Assembly: GCF_949628265.1 (NCBI RefSeq)
Contig: NC_088788.1
Coordinates: forward strand, 27,452,335-27,516,334
Length of the DNA: 64,000 nucleotides
Direction of reading: 5' to 3'
DNA from: Cloeon dipterum
Lineage: Eukaryota; Arthropoda; Insecta; Ephemeroptera; Baetidae
In this document: positions 1 through 11,121 of the stretch, in pieces
Layout of the letters: the number at the start of each line of letters is the position of its first letter
Numbering within the stretch: the first letter of the stretch is position 1
Notes under the pieces: model-generated
Seen by the model: only the letters and a program-made list of their open reading frames with translations
What the model was told of the DNA's origin: nothing
Database searches by the model: none
Made by a program: the position numbers and the translations under genes

Positions 1-3000
1 TTGTCAGGGCGGTTCAAGTGGGAGGGCTGGTCGAGAGGATTTTAAAGAGACCTTGCAAGTCATAATCCGCCTGCGCGTTCAAATTCTGAAGAAAGACGTT
101 CTTGGCGGCGGAGTAAAACGACGCTTGCGTGCGGCGATCTGTGCGGCGGCGAACGAAACAAAGTGTCTGCGGGTCTAAGTGCTGCAAAAACGTTGAAAAA
201 ATGAAGAAAATTTGGGCGGAAGACGATCTCAGGGTAGTACACCCTGAGAAAGGTTGTCAGGGTGGTTCAGGTTTCAGGGCTGTTCAAAAGGATTCGAAAG
301 AGACCTTGCAAGCCGAAATCCGCCTGCGCGTTAAAATTCTAGAGGAAAACCGTCTTGGCGGCGGAGTAAAACCGAGCTTCCGATTGTCGATCTGTGCGGC
401 AGCGAACGAATCCGCGTCTCTGCAGGTCTAAGTGCGGCGAAGGCGTTGAAAAAATCAAGAAAAGTCGGGCGGAAGACGATCTCAGGGTTAACTACCCTGA
501 GAAAGGTCCTCAGGGTGGGTCACGTTGAAGGGCTCGTCGAGTGGGTTCGAAAGAGACCTCGTGGGTCCAAATCCGCCTGCGCGTTCAAATTCTGAAGAAT
601 TACGTTCTTGGCGGCGGAGCGAAACCGACCTTCGGAGCGTCGATCTGGCCGGCAGCAAACGAAACCGCGTGTCTGAAGTTCTAAGTGTTGCAAAAGCGTT
701 GAAAAAAATGAAGAAAATTTGGGCGGAAGACGATCTCAGGGTAGCACACCCTGAGAAAGGTTGTCAGATCGGTTCAGGTGGGAGGGCTGCTCGAGAGGGT
801 TCGAAAGAGACCTCGCGGATCGAAATCCGCCTGCGCGTTCAAATTCTGAAGAATTACGTTCTTGGCGGCAAAGCAAAACCGAGCTTCCGACCGTCGATCT
901 GTGCGGCGGCGAACGAATCCGCGTGTCTGTAGTTCTAAATGCGGCGAAAGCGTTGAAAAAATCGCGAAAAGTTGGGCGGATGACGAGCTCAGGGTTGGAT
1001 ACCCTGAGAAAGGTTGTCAGGTCGGTTCAGGTGGGAGCGCTGGTCGCGAGGATTTTAAAGAGACCTTGCAGGTCAAAATCCGCCTGCGCGTTCAAATTCT
1101 GAAGATAAACGTTCTTGGCGGCCGCGTAAAACCGAGCTTGCGACCGTCGATCTGTGCGGCAGCAAACGAAACCGCGTGTCTGCAGTTCTAAGTGCGGCGG
1201 CGGCGTTGGAAAAATCGAGAAAAGTTGGGCGGATGACGATCTCAGGGTAGCACGCCCTGAGGAAGGTTGTCAGGGTGGATCAGGTGGGAGGGCTGTTCTA
1301 GAGGATTCGAAAGAGACCTTGCGGGTCCAAATCCGCCTGCGCGTTCAAATTCTCAAGAATTATGTTCTTGGCGGCCGAGCGAAACCGAGTTTCCGACTGT
1401 CGATCTGGGCGGCAGCAAACGAATCCGCGTGTCTGCAGTTCTAAATGCTGCAAAAGCGTTGAAAAAATGAAGAAAAGTCGGGCGGAAGACGATCTCAGGG
1501 TAGCACACCCTGAGAAAGGGTGTCAGGGTGGTTCAGGTGGGAGGGCTGTTCAAAAGGATTCGAAAGAGACCTCGTGGGTCCAAATCCGCCTGCGCGTTCA
1601 AATTCTGAAGAATTACGTTCTTGGCGGCAAAGCAAAACCAAGCTTCGGAACGTCGATCCGTGCGGCAGCGAACGAAACCGCGTGTCTGCGGGTCTAAGTG
1701 CGGCGACGGCGTTGGAAAAATCACGAAAAGTTGGGCCGATGACGAGCTCAGGGTAGCACACCCTGAGAAAGGTTGTCAGGGTGGTTCAGGTGGGAGGGCT
1801 GTTCTAGAGGATTCGAAAGAGACCTCGCAAGTCAAAATCCGCCTGCGCGTTCAAATTCTAGAGGAAAACCGTCTTGGCGGCCGAGCGAAATCGAGCTTGC
1901 GTACGGCGAGCTGGGCGGCAGCAAACGAAACCGCGTGTCTGAAGTTCTAAGTGCGGCGAAGGCGTTGGAAAAATCACGAAAAGTGCGGCCGATGACGATT
2001 TCAGGGTGACCTACCCTGAGAAAGGTTGTCAGGGCGGTTCAAGTGGGAGGGCTGGTCGAGAGGATTTTAAAGAGACCTTGCAAGTCATAATCCGCCTGCG
2101 CGTTCAAATTCTGAAGAAAGACGTTCTTGGCGGCGGAGTAAAACGACGCTTGCGTGCGGCGATCTGTGCGGCGGCGAACGAAACAAAGTGTCTGCGGGTC
2201 TAAGTGCTGCAAAAACGTTGAAAAAATGAAGAAAATTTGGGCGGAAGACGATCTCAGGGTAGTACACCCTGAGAAAGGTTGTCAGGGTGGTTCAGGTTTC
2301 AGGGCTGTTCAAAAGGATTCGAAAGAGACCTTGCAAGCCGAAATCCGCCTGCGCGTTAAAATTCTGAAGAAAAACGTTCTTGGCGGCGGAGTAAAACCGA
2401 GCTTCCGACCGTCGATCTGGGCGGCAACAAACGAAACCGCGTGTCTGAAGTTCTAAGTGTGGCGAAGGCGTTGAAATAATTGAGAAAAGTCGGGCCGATG
2501 ACGATGTCAGGGTAGCACACCCTGAGGAAGGTTGTCAGGGCAGTTCAGGTGGGAGGGCTGTTCAAATGGATTCGAAAGAGACCTCGTGAGTCCAAATCCG
2601 CCTGCGCGTTCAAATTCTGAAGAATTATGTTCTTGGCGGCCGAGCGAAACCGAGTTTCCGACTGTCGATCTGGGCGGCAGCAAACGAAACTGCGTGACTG
2701 TAGTTCTAAATGCGGCGAAGGCGTTGAAAAAATCACAAAAATTTGGGTGGATGACGATCTCAGGGTAGCTTACCCTGAGAAAGGGTGTCAGGGCGGTTCA
2801 GGTGGGAGGGCTGCTCGAGAGGGTTCGAAAGAGACCTTGCAAGTCAAAATCCGCCTGCGCGTTCAAATTCTGAAGAAAAAAGTTCTTGGCGGCGGAGGGA
2901 AACTGAGCTTCCGACCGTCGATCCGTGCGGCGGCGAACGAAACAAAGTGTATGCAGGGCTAAGTGCGGCGAAAGCGTTGAAAAAATCAGAAAAAGTTGGG

Positions 3001-3060
3001 CGGATGACGATCTCAGGGTGGTCTACCCTGAGAAAAAGGTCGTCAGGGTAGCTCAGCTTT
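1..3060. repeat. Satellite array of ~253-bp monomers (left block, higher-order period 2025 bp)
   Basis: About twelve diverged copies of a ~253-bp GC-rich monomer run head to tail. The landmark ACCCTGAG recurs at 241, 494 and 748 and then at about the same spacing. Each monomer carries the near-palindrome CTCAGGGT-N5-ACCCTGAG, a GAAAGAGACC motif and a TCCGCCTGCGCGTT block. Bases 1-340 are repeated almost unchanged at 2026-2365, an 8-monomer higher-order period. Open frames cross every monomer on both strands, but 253 is not a multiple of three, so the frame shifts at each copy and no protein family is visible. I read it as non-coding satellite. Confidence 0.93.
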
Positions 3061-4344
3061 CAGGGCTGGCCGAGACGAATCGAAAGAGACCTGGCGGGTC
3101 GAAATCGGTCCAGCGGTTGAATTGATGCGAATTGACGGCCGTCGCTGTGCACACACGCTCGAGTGCAGAAAGCACGAAAATAAAGAAAAATGCCAATTTT
3201 AATTTTTCTATGGGCAGTACGAGGCTCAAATTTGGTTTGCAGACCGGCGGCACGAATGCGGATGCTGCGGATTCGCAACGATCTCGATTCCGGTCGATCC
3301 GTGGGAAATTTGGCGAATTTTCCAATTTGGCGTGTTGCGCTTATGGCGGAATTGCAAAAAACCACGTTTTTCCGATTTCAAAAGTTTTCAGCGGTCCGAG
3401 TTTTCCGCGGATCGGCTCGAAATTGGTCTCAAAATGACCGCAGATAAATTATCTTTAATTGACATTTGTGGCATGTCGAAATTTTGTCCCGGAAAATTTA
3501 CACGATTTTCCAAAGTGGAAAAACCCGTAAAAAAGGGTTAAATTGAAAATAAATGGAAAACGTGACGGTTATAATTTTTAAAATTCATGCCAAAATGTTC
3601 CCCAGTTAGTGCCCTGCAACTGGGCATAGGTGTCATATCTGGGAAAACTCTGGTTTTGGCGGAAAACGCGATTGAATTTCAAAAATTTTGACTTTGGCAA
3701 AAATTCGCAACTTCAAAGTCGCGCGGTTTCTCCAAAAATGCTCGGATTTTGCAAAACCGGGCATGCCCAGATGCGCGCTGCCAAACCGAATTTTTTGGTG
3801 CCTCAAAGTCGGTATTCGGTCCCACGGGGCCCCGGCTAGGCCCCGAAAACCGAAATTGTGGAATGTCCATTTCGCGTTTTTTCCACTTTAAATGGGAATA
3901 ACTCTGCGCCTGTTCGTGCTACGATCAAAAACCGGTGTTCTGCGTGTTCGCCGCAAAATTCTGAATAAGATCGAACCGGCCGCCACCCCCGTCCTCCCCC
4001 TGCAACCCCCGTCGCCGCAAAATGCCTGTAAAAAGTGTTTTTTCGGTTTTATTTTTTTATTAATTCGCCTATGGGCAAGATGGCGGTTTTGCCCATGGGA
4101 ATCTCGGTTTGGCACGCCCCCGCGTCGACCACCCGGGTTTGGGGGCGATCGGGGCCGAATTGCCGATTTTTTTACATTAGAAGATAGGGATGTGTTTTAC
4201 GTCGGGGGCCCCCCCGGGGCCCCTATGGGCCCGGCGGCAAAACTCTTTGGGCAGCCGGGGGCATCCGGGGAGGGGGTCCGGAAACCGCCCTCGGACATAA
4301 TTGATTCCAAAAAAGTGTCCCGCCGTTGCGTATTAGTATAGAAG
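3061..4344. repeat. Spacer segment of the composite repeat, older diverged copy
   Basis: This ~1.28-kb non-monomer segment follows the monomers and recurs at about 6447-7731 and 9834-11118. It is AT-rich in its first half and contains C- and G-runs in its second half. The first copy differs from the other two at many positions, for example around 3540-3640 and 4290-4330, while the two later copies match each other closely. It ends with TATTAGTATAG immediately before the GC-rich block that opens the next unit. No convincing gene is seen in it. Confidence 0.85.
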
Positions 4345-7300
4345 GAACAAGCGTTGCACGCTTGGCGCTGCGCGCGCCGACGGCCGCTTCGCGGCCGCCC
4401 TCCGGGCCTCCGGCCCTCCCGGCTGCGCGCGCCGCGGGGACCTCCGGTCCCCGCGGCGCCTGCCGCCCTGCGGGCGCGTGACGACCGAGGCGGGCGGGCA
4501 GAACGTTCGCGAGGTGTGAATCCTTGGCATTTGTCGCGAATCGCGTCGAGAGTCTGCGAAGTGGCGAGCGGTGGGGTCTGAGAGATCCTCGGCGTTAAAA
4601 AAAATCGCGAAAAGTTGGTCCCGGGCGGATTTCAGGTCGGTTACCCTGAGAAAGGTCCTCAGGGTGGGTCAGGTTGAAGGGCTCGACGAGAGGGTTCGAA
4701 AGAGACCTCGTGGGTCGAAATCCGCCTGCGCGTTCAAATTCTAGAGGAAAACCGTCTTTGCGGCGGAGTAAAACCGATCTTCCGACCGTCGATCTGTGCG
4801 GCGGCGAACGAATCCGCGTGTCTGCAGTTCTAAGTGCGGCGACTGCGTTGAAAAAATCAAGAAAAGTCGGGCCGATGACGATCTCAGGGTAGCACACCCT
4901 GAGGAAGGTTGTCAGTTTGGTTCAGGTGGGAGAGCTGTTCTAGAGGATTCTAAAGAGACCTCGCAAGTCAAAATCCGCCTGCGCGTTCAAATTCTAGAGG
5001 AAAACCGTCTTGGCGGCGGAACGAAACCGAGTTTCGGAGCGACGATCTACGCGGCAGCAAACGAATCCGCGTGTATGCAGTTCTAAGTGCGGCAAAGGCG
5101 TTGAAAAAATCGCGAAAAGTGCGGCCGATGACGATCTCAGGGTAGCTCACCTTGGGAAAGGTTGTCAGGGTGATTGAAGTGGGAGGGCTGTTCAAAAGGA
5201 TTCGAAAGAGACCTCGTAAGTCAAAATCTGCCTGCGCGTTCAAATTTTCAAGAAAATCGTTCTTGGCGGCAAAGTAAAACATAGTTTGGGAGCGTCGGTC
5301 TGGGCGGCAGCGAACGAAACCGCGTGTCTGCAGTGCTAAGTGCGGCGACTGAGTTGAAAAAATCAAGAAAATTTGGGCGGAAGACGAGCTCAGGGTAGCT
5401 CACCCTGAGAAAGGGTGTCAGGGTGGTTGAGGTGGGAGGGCTGTTCAAAAGGATTCGAAAGAGACCTCGCGGATCGAAATCCGCCTGCGCGTTAAAATTC
5501 TGAAGGAAATCGTTCTTGGCGGCGGAGCGAAACCGAGCTTCCGACTGTCGATCTGTGCGGCGGCGAACGAAACCGCGTGTCTGCGGGTCTAAGTGCTGCA
5601 AAAGCGTTGAAAAAATGAAGAAATGTCGGGCGGAAGATGATCTCAGGTTGACACACCCTGAGGAAGGTTGTCAGTTTGGTTCAGGTGGGAGAGCTGTTCT
5701 AGAGGATTCTAAAGAGACCTCGCAAGTCAAAATCCGCCTGCGCGTTCAAATTCTGTAGAATTATGTTCTTGGCGGCCGAATGAAACTGAGCTTCGGAGCG
5801 ACGATCCGTGCGGCAGCAAACGAAACTGCGTGTCTGCAGTTCTAAGTGCGGCAAAGGCGTTGAAAAAATCACAAAAAGTGCGGCCGATGACGATCTCAGG
5901 GTAGCACACCCTGAGAAAGGGTGTCAGAGCTGTTCAGGTGGGAGGGCTGTTCAAATGGATTCGAAAGAGACCTTGCAAGCCGAAATCCGCCTGCGCGTTA
6001 AAATTCTGAAGGAAAACCGTCTTGGCGGCCGCGTGAAACCGAGCTTCCGACCGTCGATCTGCGCGGCAGCGAATGAAACCGCGTGTCTGCAGGGCTATGT
6101 GTGGCGAAGGCGTTGGAAAAATCACAAATAGTTGGGCGGATGACGATCTCAGGGTAGCTTACCCTGGGAAAGGTTGTCAGGGCGGTTCAGGTGGCAGGGC
6201 TGGTCGCGAGGATTCTAAAGAGACCTCGTGGATCGAAATCCGCCTGCGCGTTTAAATTCTGAAGGAAATCGTTCTTGGCGGCCGAGTGAAACCGAGCTTG
6301 CGTACGGCGAGCTGGGCGGCAGCAAACGAAACAAAGTGTATGCAGGGCTAAGTGCGGCGAAGGCGTTGAAAAAATCGCGAATCGTCGGGCGGATGACGAG
6401 CTCAGGGTGGCTTACCCTGAGAAAAGGTCGTCAGGGTAGCTCAGGTTTCAGGGCTGGCCGAGACGAATCGAAAGAGACCTCGCGGGTCGAAATCGGTCCA
6501 GCGGTTGAATTGATGCGAATTGACGGCCGTCGCCGTGCACACACGCTCGAGTGCAGAAAGCACGAAAATAAAGAAAAATGCCAATTTTAATTTTTCTATG
6601 GGCAGCACGAGGCTCAAATTTGGTTTGCAGACCGGCGGCACGAATGCGGATGCTGCGGATTCGCAACGATCTCGATTCGGGTCGATCCGTGGGAAATTTG
6701 GCGAATTTTCCAATTTGGCGTGTTGCGCTTATGGCGGAAGTGCAAAAAAACACGTTTTTCCGATTTCAAAAGTTTTCAGCGATCCGAGTTTTCCGCGGAT
6801 CGGCTCGAAATTGGTCTCAAAATGACCGCAGATAAATTATCTTTAATTGACATTTGTGGCATGTCGAAATTTTGTCCCGGAAAATTTCCACGATTTTCCA
6901 AAGGTGAAAAACGACCTAAAAAAAGGGTTAAATCGACTTTAAAAAAATTTGGAACCATATATTTTTTTTAAAATTGCATAAAATGTTCCTCAGTAAGTGC
7001 CTTGCAAGTGGGCATGCTCGAAAAATTTTTCTACGAGCGGGTTAAGGCAGAAATCGCGCTTGAAAATGCGAGATTTTGACTTTGGCGAAAATTCGCAACT
7101 TCAAAGTCGCGCGGTTTCGCTCGAGATAGTCAAATTTTGCAAAACCGCCCATGCCCAGATGCGCGCTGCCAAGGCGGATTTTTTGGTGCCTCAAAGTCCG
7201 TCCTGGGTCCCACGGGCCCTTGGCTAGGCCCCGAAAACCGAAATTGTGGAATGTCCATTTCGCGTTTTTTCCACTTTAAAAGTGAATAACTTTGCGCCTG

Positions 7301-7731
7301 TTCGTGCTACGATCAAAAACCGGTGTTCTGCGTGTTCGCCGCAAAATTCTGAATAAGATCGAACCCGCCGCCACCCCCGTCCTCCCCCTTCAACCCCCGT
7401 TGCCGCAAAATGCCTGTAAAAAGTGTTTTTTCGGTTTTATTTTTTTATTAATTCGCCTATGGGCAAGATGGCGGTTTTGCCCATCGGAATCTCGGTTGTG
7501 CACCCCCCCGCGTCGGCCACCCGGGTTTGGGGGCGATCGGGGCCGAATTGCCGATTTTTTTACATTAGAAGATAGGGATGCGTTTTACGTCGGGGGCCCC
7601 CCCGGGGCCCCTATGGGCCCGGCGGCAAAACTCTTCGGGCAGCCGGGGGCATCCGGGGAGGGGGTTGGGAAACCGCCCTCGCCCATAGTAGTTTCCAAAA
7701 AAGCGTGCACGCATCGCGTATTAGTATAGTA
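4345..7731. repeat. 3387-bp composite satellite unit, copy 1
   Basis: The unit consists of a GC-rich hairpin block (about 4345-4570), seven to eight 253-bp monomers (about 4600-6490) and the ~1.24-kb spacer. The same order and nearly the same bases recur 3387 bp downstream. Within it, the monomer beginning near 4897 is repeated near 5656, a 759-bp (three-monomer) sub-period. No coding role is supported. Confidence 0.92.
4381..4457. repeat. GC-rich double hairpin in composite unit (copy 1)
   Basis: Two strong inverted repeats are visible. At 4381-4397 CGGCCGC and GCGGCCG flank a TTC loop. At 4431-4457 a perfect 12-bp stem (GCCGCGGGGACC with GGTCCCCGCGGC) flanks a TCC loop. The same structures recur 3387 bp later. 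The function is unknown. Confidence 0.85.
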
Positions 7732-10700
7732 GAACAAGCGTTGCACGCTTGGCGCTGCGCGCGCCGACGGCCGCTTCGCGGCCGCCCTCCGGGCCTCCGG
7801 CCCTCCCGGCTGCGCGCGCCGCGGGGACCTCCGGTCCCCGCGGCGCCTGCCGCCCTGCGGGCGCGTGACGACCGAGGCGGGCGGGCAGAACGTTCGCGAG
7901 GTGTGAATCCTTGGCATTTGTCGCGAATCGCGTCGAGAGTCTGCGAAGTGGCGAGCGGTGGGGTCTGAGAGATCCTCGGCGTTAAAAAAAATCGCGAAAA
8001 GTTGGTCCCGGGCGGATTTCAGGTCGGTTACCCTGAGAAAGGTCCTCAGGGTGGGTCAGGTTGAAGGGCTCGACGAGAGGGTTCGAAAGAGACCTCGTGG
8101 GTCGAAATCCGCCTGCGCGTTCAAATTCTAGAGGAAAACCGTCTTTGCGGCGGAGTAAAACCGATCTTCCGACCGTCGATCTGTGCGGCGGCGAACGAAT
8201 CCGCGTGTCTGCAGTTCTAAGTGCGGCGACTGCGTTGAAAAAATCAAGAAAAGTCGGGCCGATGACGATCTCAGGGTAGCACACCCTGAGGAAGGTTGTC
8301 AGTTTGGTTCAGGTGGGAGAGCTGTTCTAGAGGATTCTAAAGAGACCTCGCAAGTCAAAATCCGCCTGCGCGTTCAAATTCTAGAGGAAAACCGTCTTGG
8401 CGGCGGAACGAAACCGAGTTTCGGAGCGACGATCTACGCGGCAGCAAACGAATCCGCGTGTATGCAGTTCTAAGTGCGGCAAAGGCGTTGAAAAAATCGC
8501 GAAAAGTGCGGCCGATGACGATCTCAGGGTAGCTCACCTTGGGAAAGGTTGTCAGGGTGATTGAAGTGGGAGGGCTGTTCAAAAGGATTCGAAAGAGACC
8601 TCGTAAGTCAAAATCTGCCTGCGCGTTCAAATTTTCAAGAAAATCGTTCTTGGCGGCAAAGTAAAACATAGTTTGGGAGCGTCGGTCTGGGCGGCAGCGA
8701 ACGAAACCGCGTGTCTGCAGTGCTAAGTGCGGCGACTGAGTTGAAAAAATCAAGAAAATTTGGGCGGAAGACGAGCTCAGGGTAGCTCACCCTGAGAAAG
8801 GGTGTCAGGGTGGTTGAGGTGGGAGGGCTGTTCAAAAGGATTCGAAAGAGACCTCGCGGATCGAAATCCGCCTGCGCGTTAAAATTCTGAAGGAAATCGT
8901 TCTTGGCGGCGGAGCGAAACCGAGCTTCCGACTGTCGATCTGTGCGGCGGCGAACGAAACCGCGTGTCTGCGGGTCTAAGTGCTGCAAAAGCGTTGAAAA
9001 AATGAAGAAATGTCGGGCGGAAGATGATCTCAGGTTGACACACCCTGAGGAAGGTTGTCAGTTTGGTTCAGGTGGGAGAGCTGTTCTAGAGGATTCTAAA
9101 GAGACCTCGCAAGTCAAAATCCGCCTGCGCGTTCAAATTCTGTAGAATTATGTTCTTGGCGGCCGAATGAAACTGAGCTTCGGAGCGACGATCCGTGCGG
9201 CAGCAAACGAAACTGCGTGTCTGCAGTTCTAAGTGCGGCAAAGGCGTTGAAAAAATCACAAAAAGTGCGGCCGATGACGATCTCAGGGTAGCACACCCTG
9301 AGAAAGGGTGTCAGAGCTGTTCAGGTGGGAGGGCTGTTCAAATGGATTCGAAAGAGACCTTGCAAGCCGAAATCCGCCTGCGCGTTAAAATTCTGAAGGA
9401 AAACCGTCTTGGCGGCCGCGTGAAACCGAGCTTCCGACCGTCGATCTGCGCGGCAGCGAATGAAACCGCGTGTCTGCAGGGCTATGTGTGGCGAAGGCGT
9501 TGGAAAAATCACAAATAGTTGGGCGGATGACGATCTCAGGGTAGCTTACCCTGGGAAAGGTTGTCAGGGCGGTTCAGGTGGCAGGGCTGGTCGCGAGGAT
9601 TCTAAAGAGACCTCGTGGATCGAAATCCGCCTGCGCGTTTAAATTCTGAAGGAAATCGTTCTTGGCGGCCGAGTGAAACCGAGCTTGCGTACGGCGAGCT
9701 GGGCGGCAGCAAACGAAACAAAGTGTATGCAGGGCTACGTGCAGCGAAGGCGTTGAAAAAATCACGAAAAGTCGCGCCGATGACGAGCTCAGGGTGGCTT
9801 ACCCTGAGAAAAGGTCGTCAGGGTAGCTCAGGTTTCAGGGCTGGCCGAGACGAATCGAAAGAGACCTCGCGGGTCGAAATCGGTCCAGCGGTTGAATTGA
9901 TGCGAATTGACGGCCGTCGCCGTGCACACACGCTCGAGTGCAGAAAGCACGAAAATAAAGAAAAATGCCAATTTTAATTTTTCTATGGGCAGCACGAGGC
10001 TCAAATTTGGTTTGCAGACCGGCGGCACGAATGCGGATGCTGCGGATTCGCAACGATCTCGATTCGGGTCGATCCGTGGGAAATTTGGCGAATTTTCCAA
10101 TTTGGCGTGTTGCGCTTATGGCGGAAGTGCAAAAAAACACGTTTTTCCGATTTCAAAAGTTTTCAGCGATCCGAGTTTTCCGCGGATCGGCTCGAAATTG
10201 GTCTCAAAATGACCGCAGATAAATTATCTTTAATTGACATTTGTGGCATGTCGAAATTTTGTCCCGGAAAATTTCCACGATTTTCCAAAGGTGAAAAACG
10301 ACCTAAAAAAAGGGTTAAATCGACTTTAAAAAAATTTGGAACCATATATTTTTTTTAAAATTGCATAAAATGTTCCTCAGTAAGTGCCTTGCAAGTGGGC
10401 ATGCTCGAAAAATTTTTCTACGAGCGGGTTAAGGCAGAAATCGCGCTTGAAAATGCGAGATTTTGACTTTGGCGAAAATTCGCAACTTCAAAGTCGCGCG
10501 GTTTCGCTCGAGATAGTCAAATTTTGCAAAACCGCCCATGCCCAGATGCGCGCTGCCAAGGCGGATTTTTTGGTGCCTCAAAGTCCGTCCTGGGTCCCAC
10601 GGGCCCTTGGCTAGGCCCCGAAAACCGAAATTGTGGAATGTCCATTTCGCGTTTTTTCCACTTTAAAAGTGAATAACTTTGCGCCTGTTCGTGCTACGAT

Positions 10701-11121
10701 CAAAAACCGGTGTTCTGCGTGTTCGCCGCAAAATTCTGAATAAGATCGAACCCGCCGCCACCCCCGTCCTCCCCCTTCAACCCCCGTTGCCGCAAAATGC
10801 CTGTAAAAAGTGTTTTTTCGGTTTTATTTTTTTATTAATTCGCCTATGGGCAAGATGGCGGTTTTGCCCATCGGAATCTCGGTTGTGCACCCCCCCGCGT
10901 CGGCCACCCGGGTTTGGGGGCGATCGGGGCCGAATTGCCGATTTTTTTACATTAGAAGATAGGGATGCGTTTTACGTCGGGGGCCCCCCCGGGGCCCCTA
11001 TGGGCCCGGCGGCAAAACTCTTCGGGCAGCCGGGGGCATCCGGGGAGGGGGTTGGGAAACCGCCCTCGCCCATAGTAGTTTCCAAAAAAGCGTGCACGCA
11101 TCGCGTATTAGTATAGTAGAA
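7732..11121. repeat. 3387-bp composite satellite unit, copy 2 (last of the array)
   Basis: This unit is almost base-for-base the same as 4345-7731. The only cluster of differences I noticed lies in the last monomer (about 9728-9790 against 6341-6403). The array stops abruptly after TATTAGTATAGTAGAA at 11121, where AT-rich single-copy sequence begins. Such high identity implies recent amplification or homogenisation. Confidence 0.92.
7768..7844. repeat. GC-rich double hairpin in composite unit (copy 2)
   Basis: This is an exact recurrence of the two hairpins at 4381-4457, offset by 3387 bp, including the 12-bp perfect stem at 7818-7844. Confidence 0.85.

Noticed and set aside
1..11121. Many ~100-codon open frames on both strands of the satellite, several with Arg-rich or Cys-containing products
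   Set aside because: They recur with every 253-bp monomer, which is not a multiple of three, so they begin and end at arbitrary phase. Products are low-complexity translations of the repeat and overlap on both strands.
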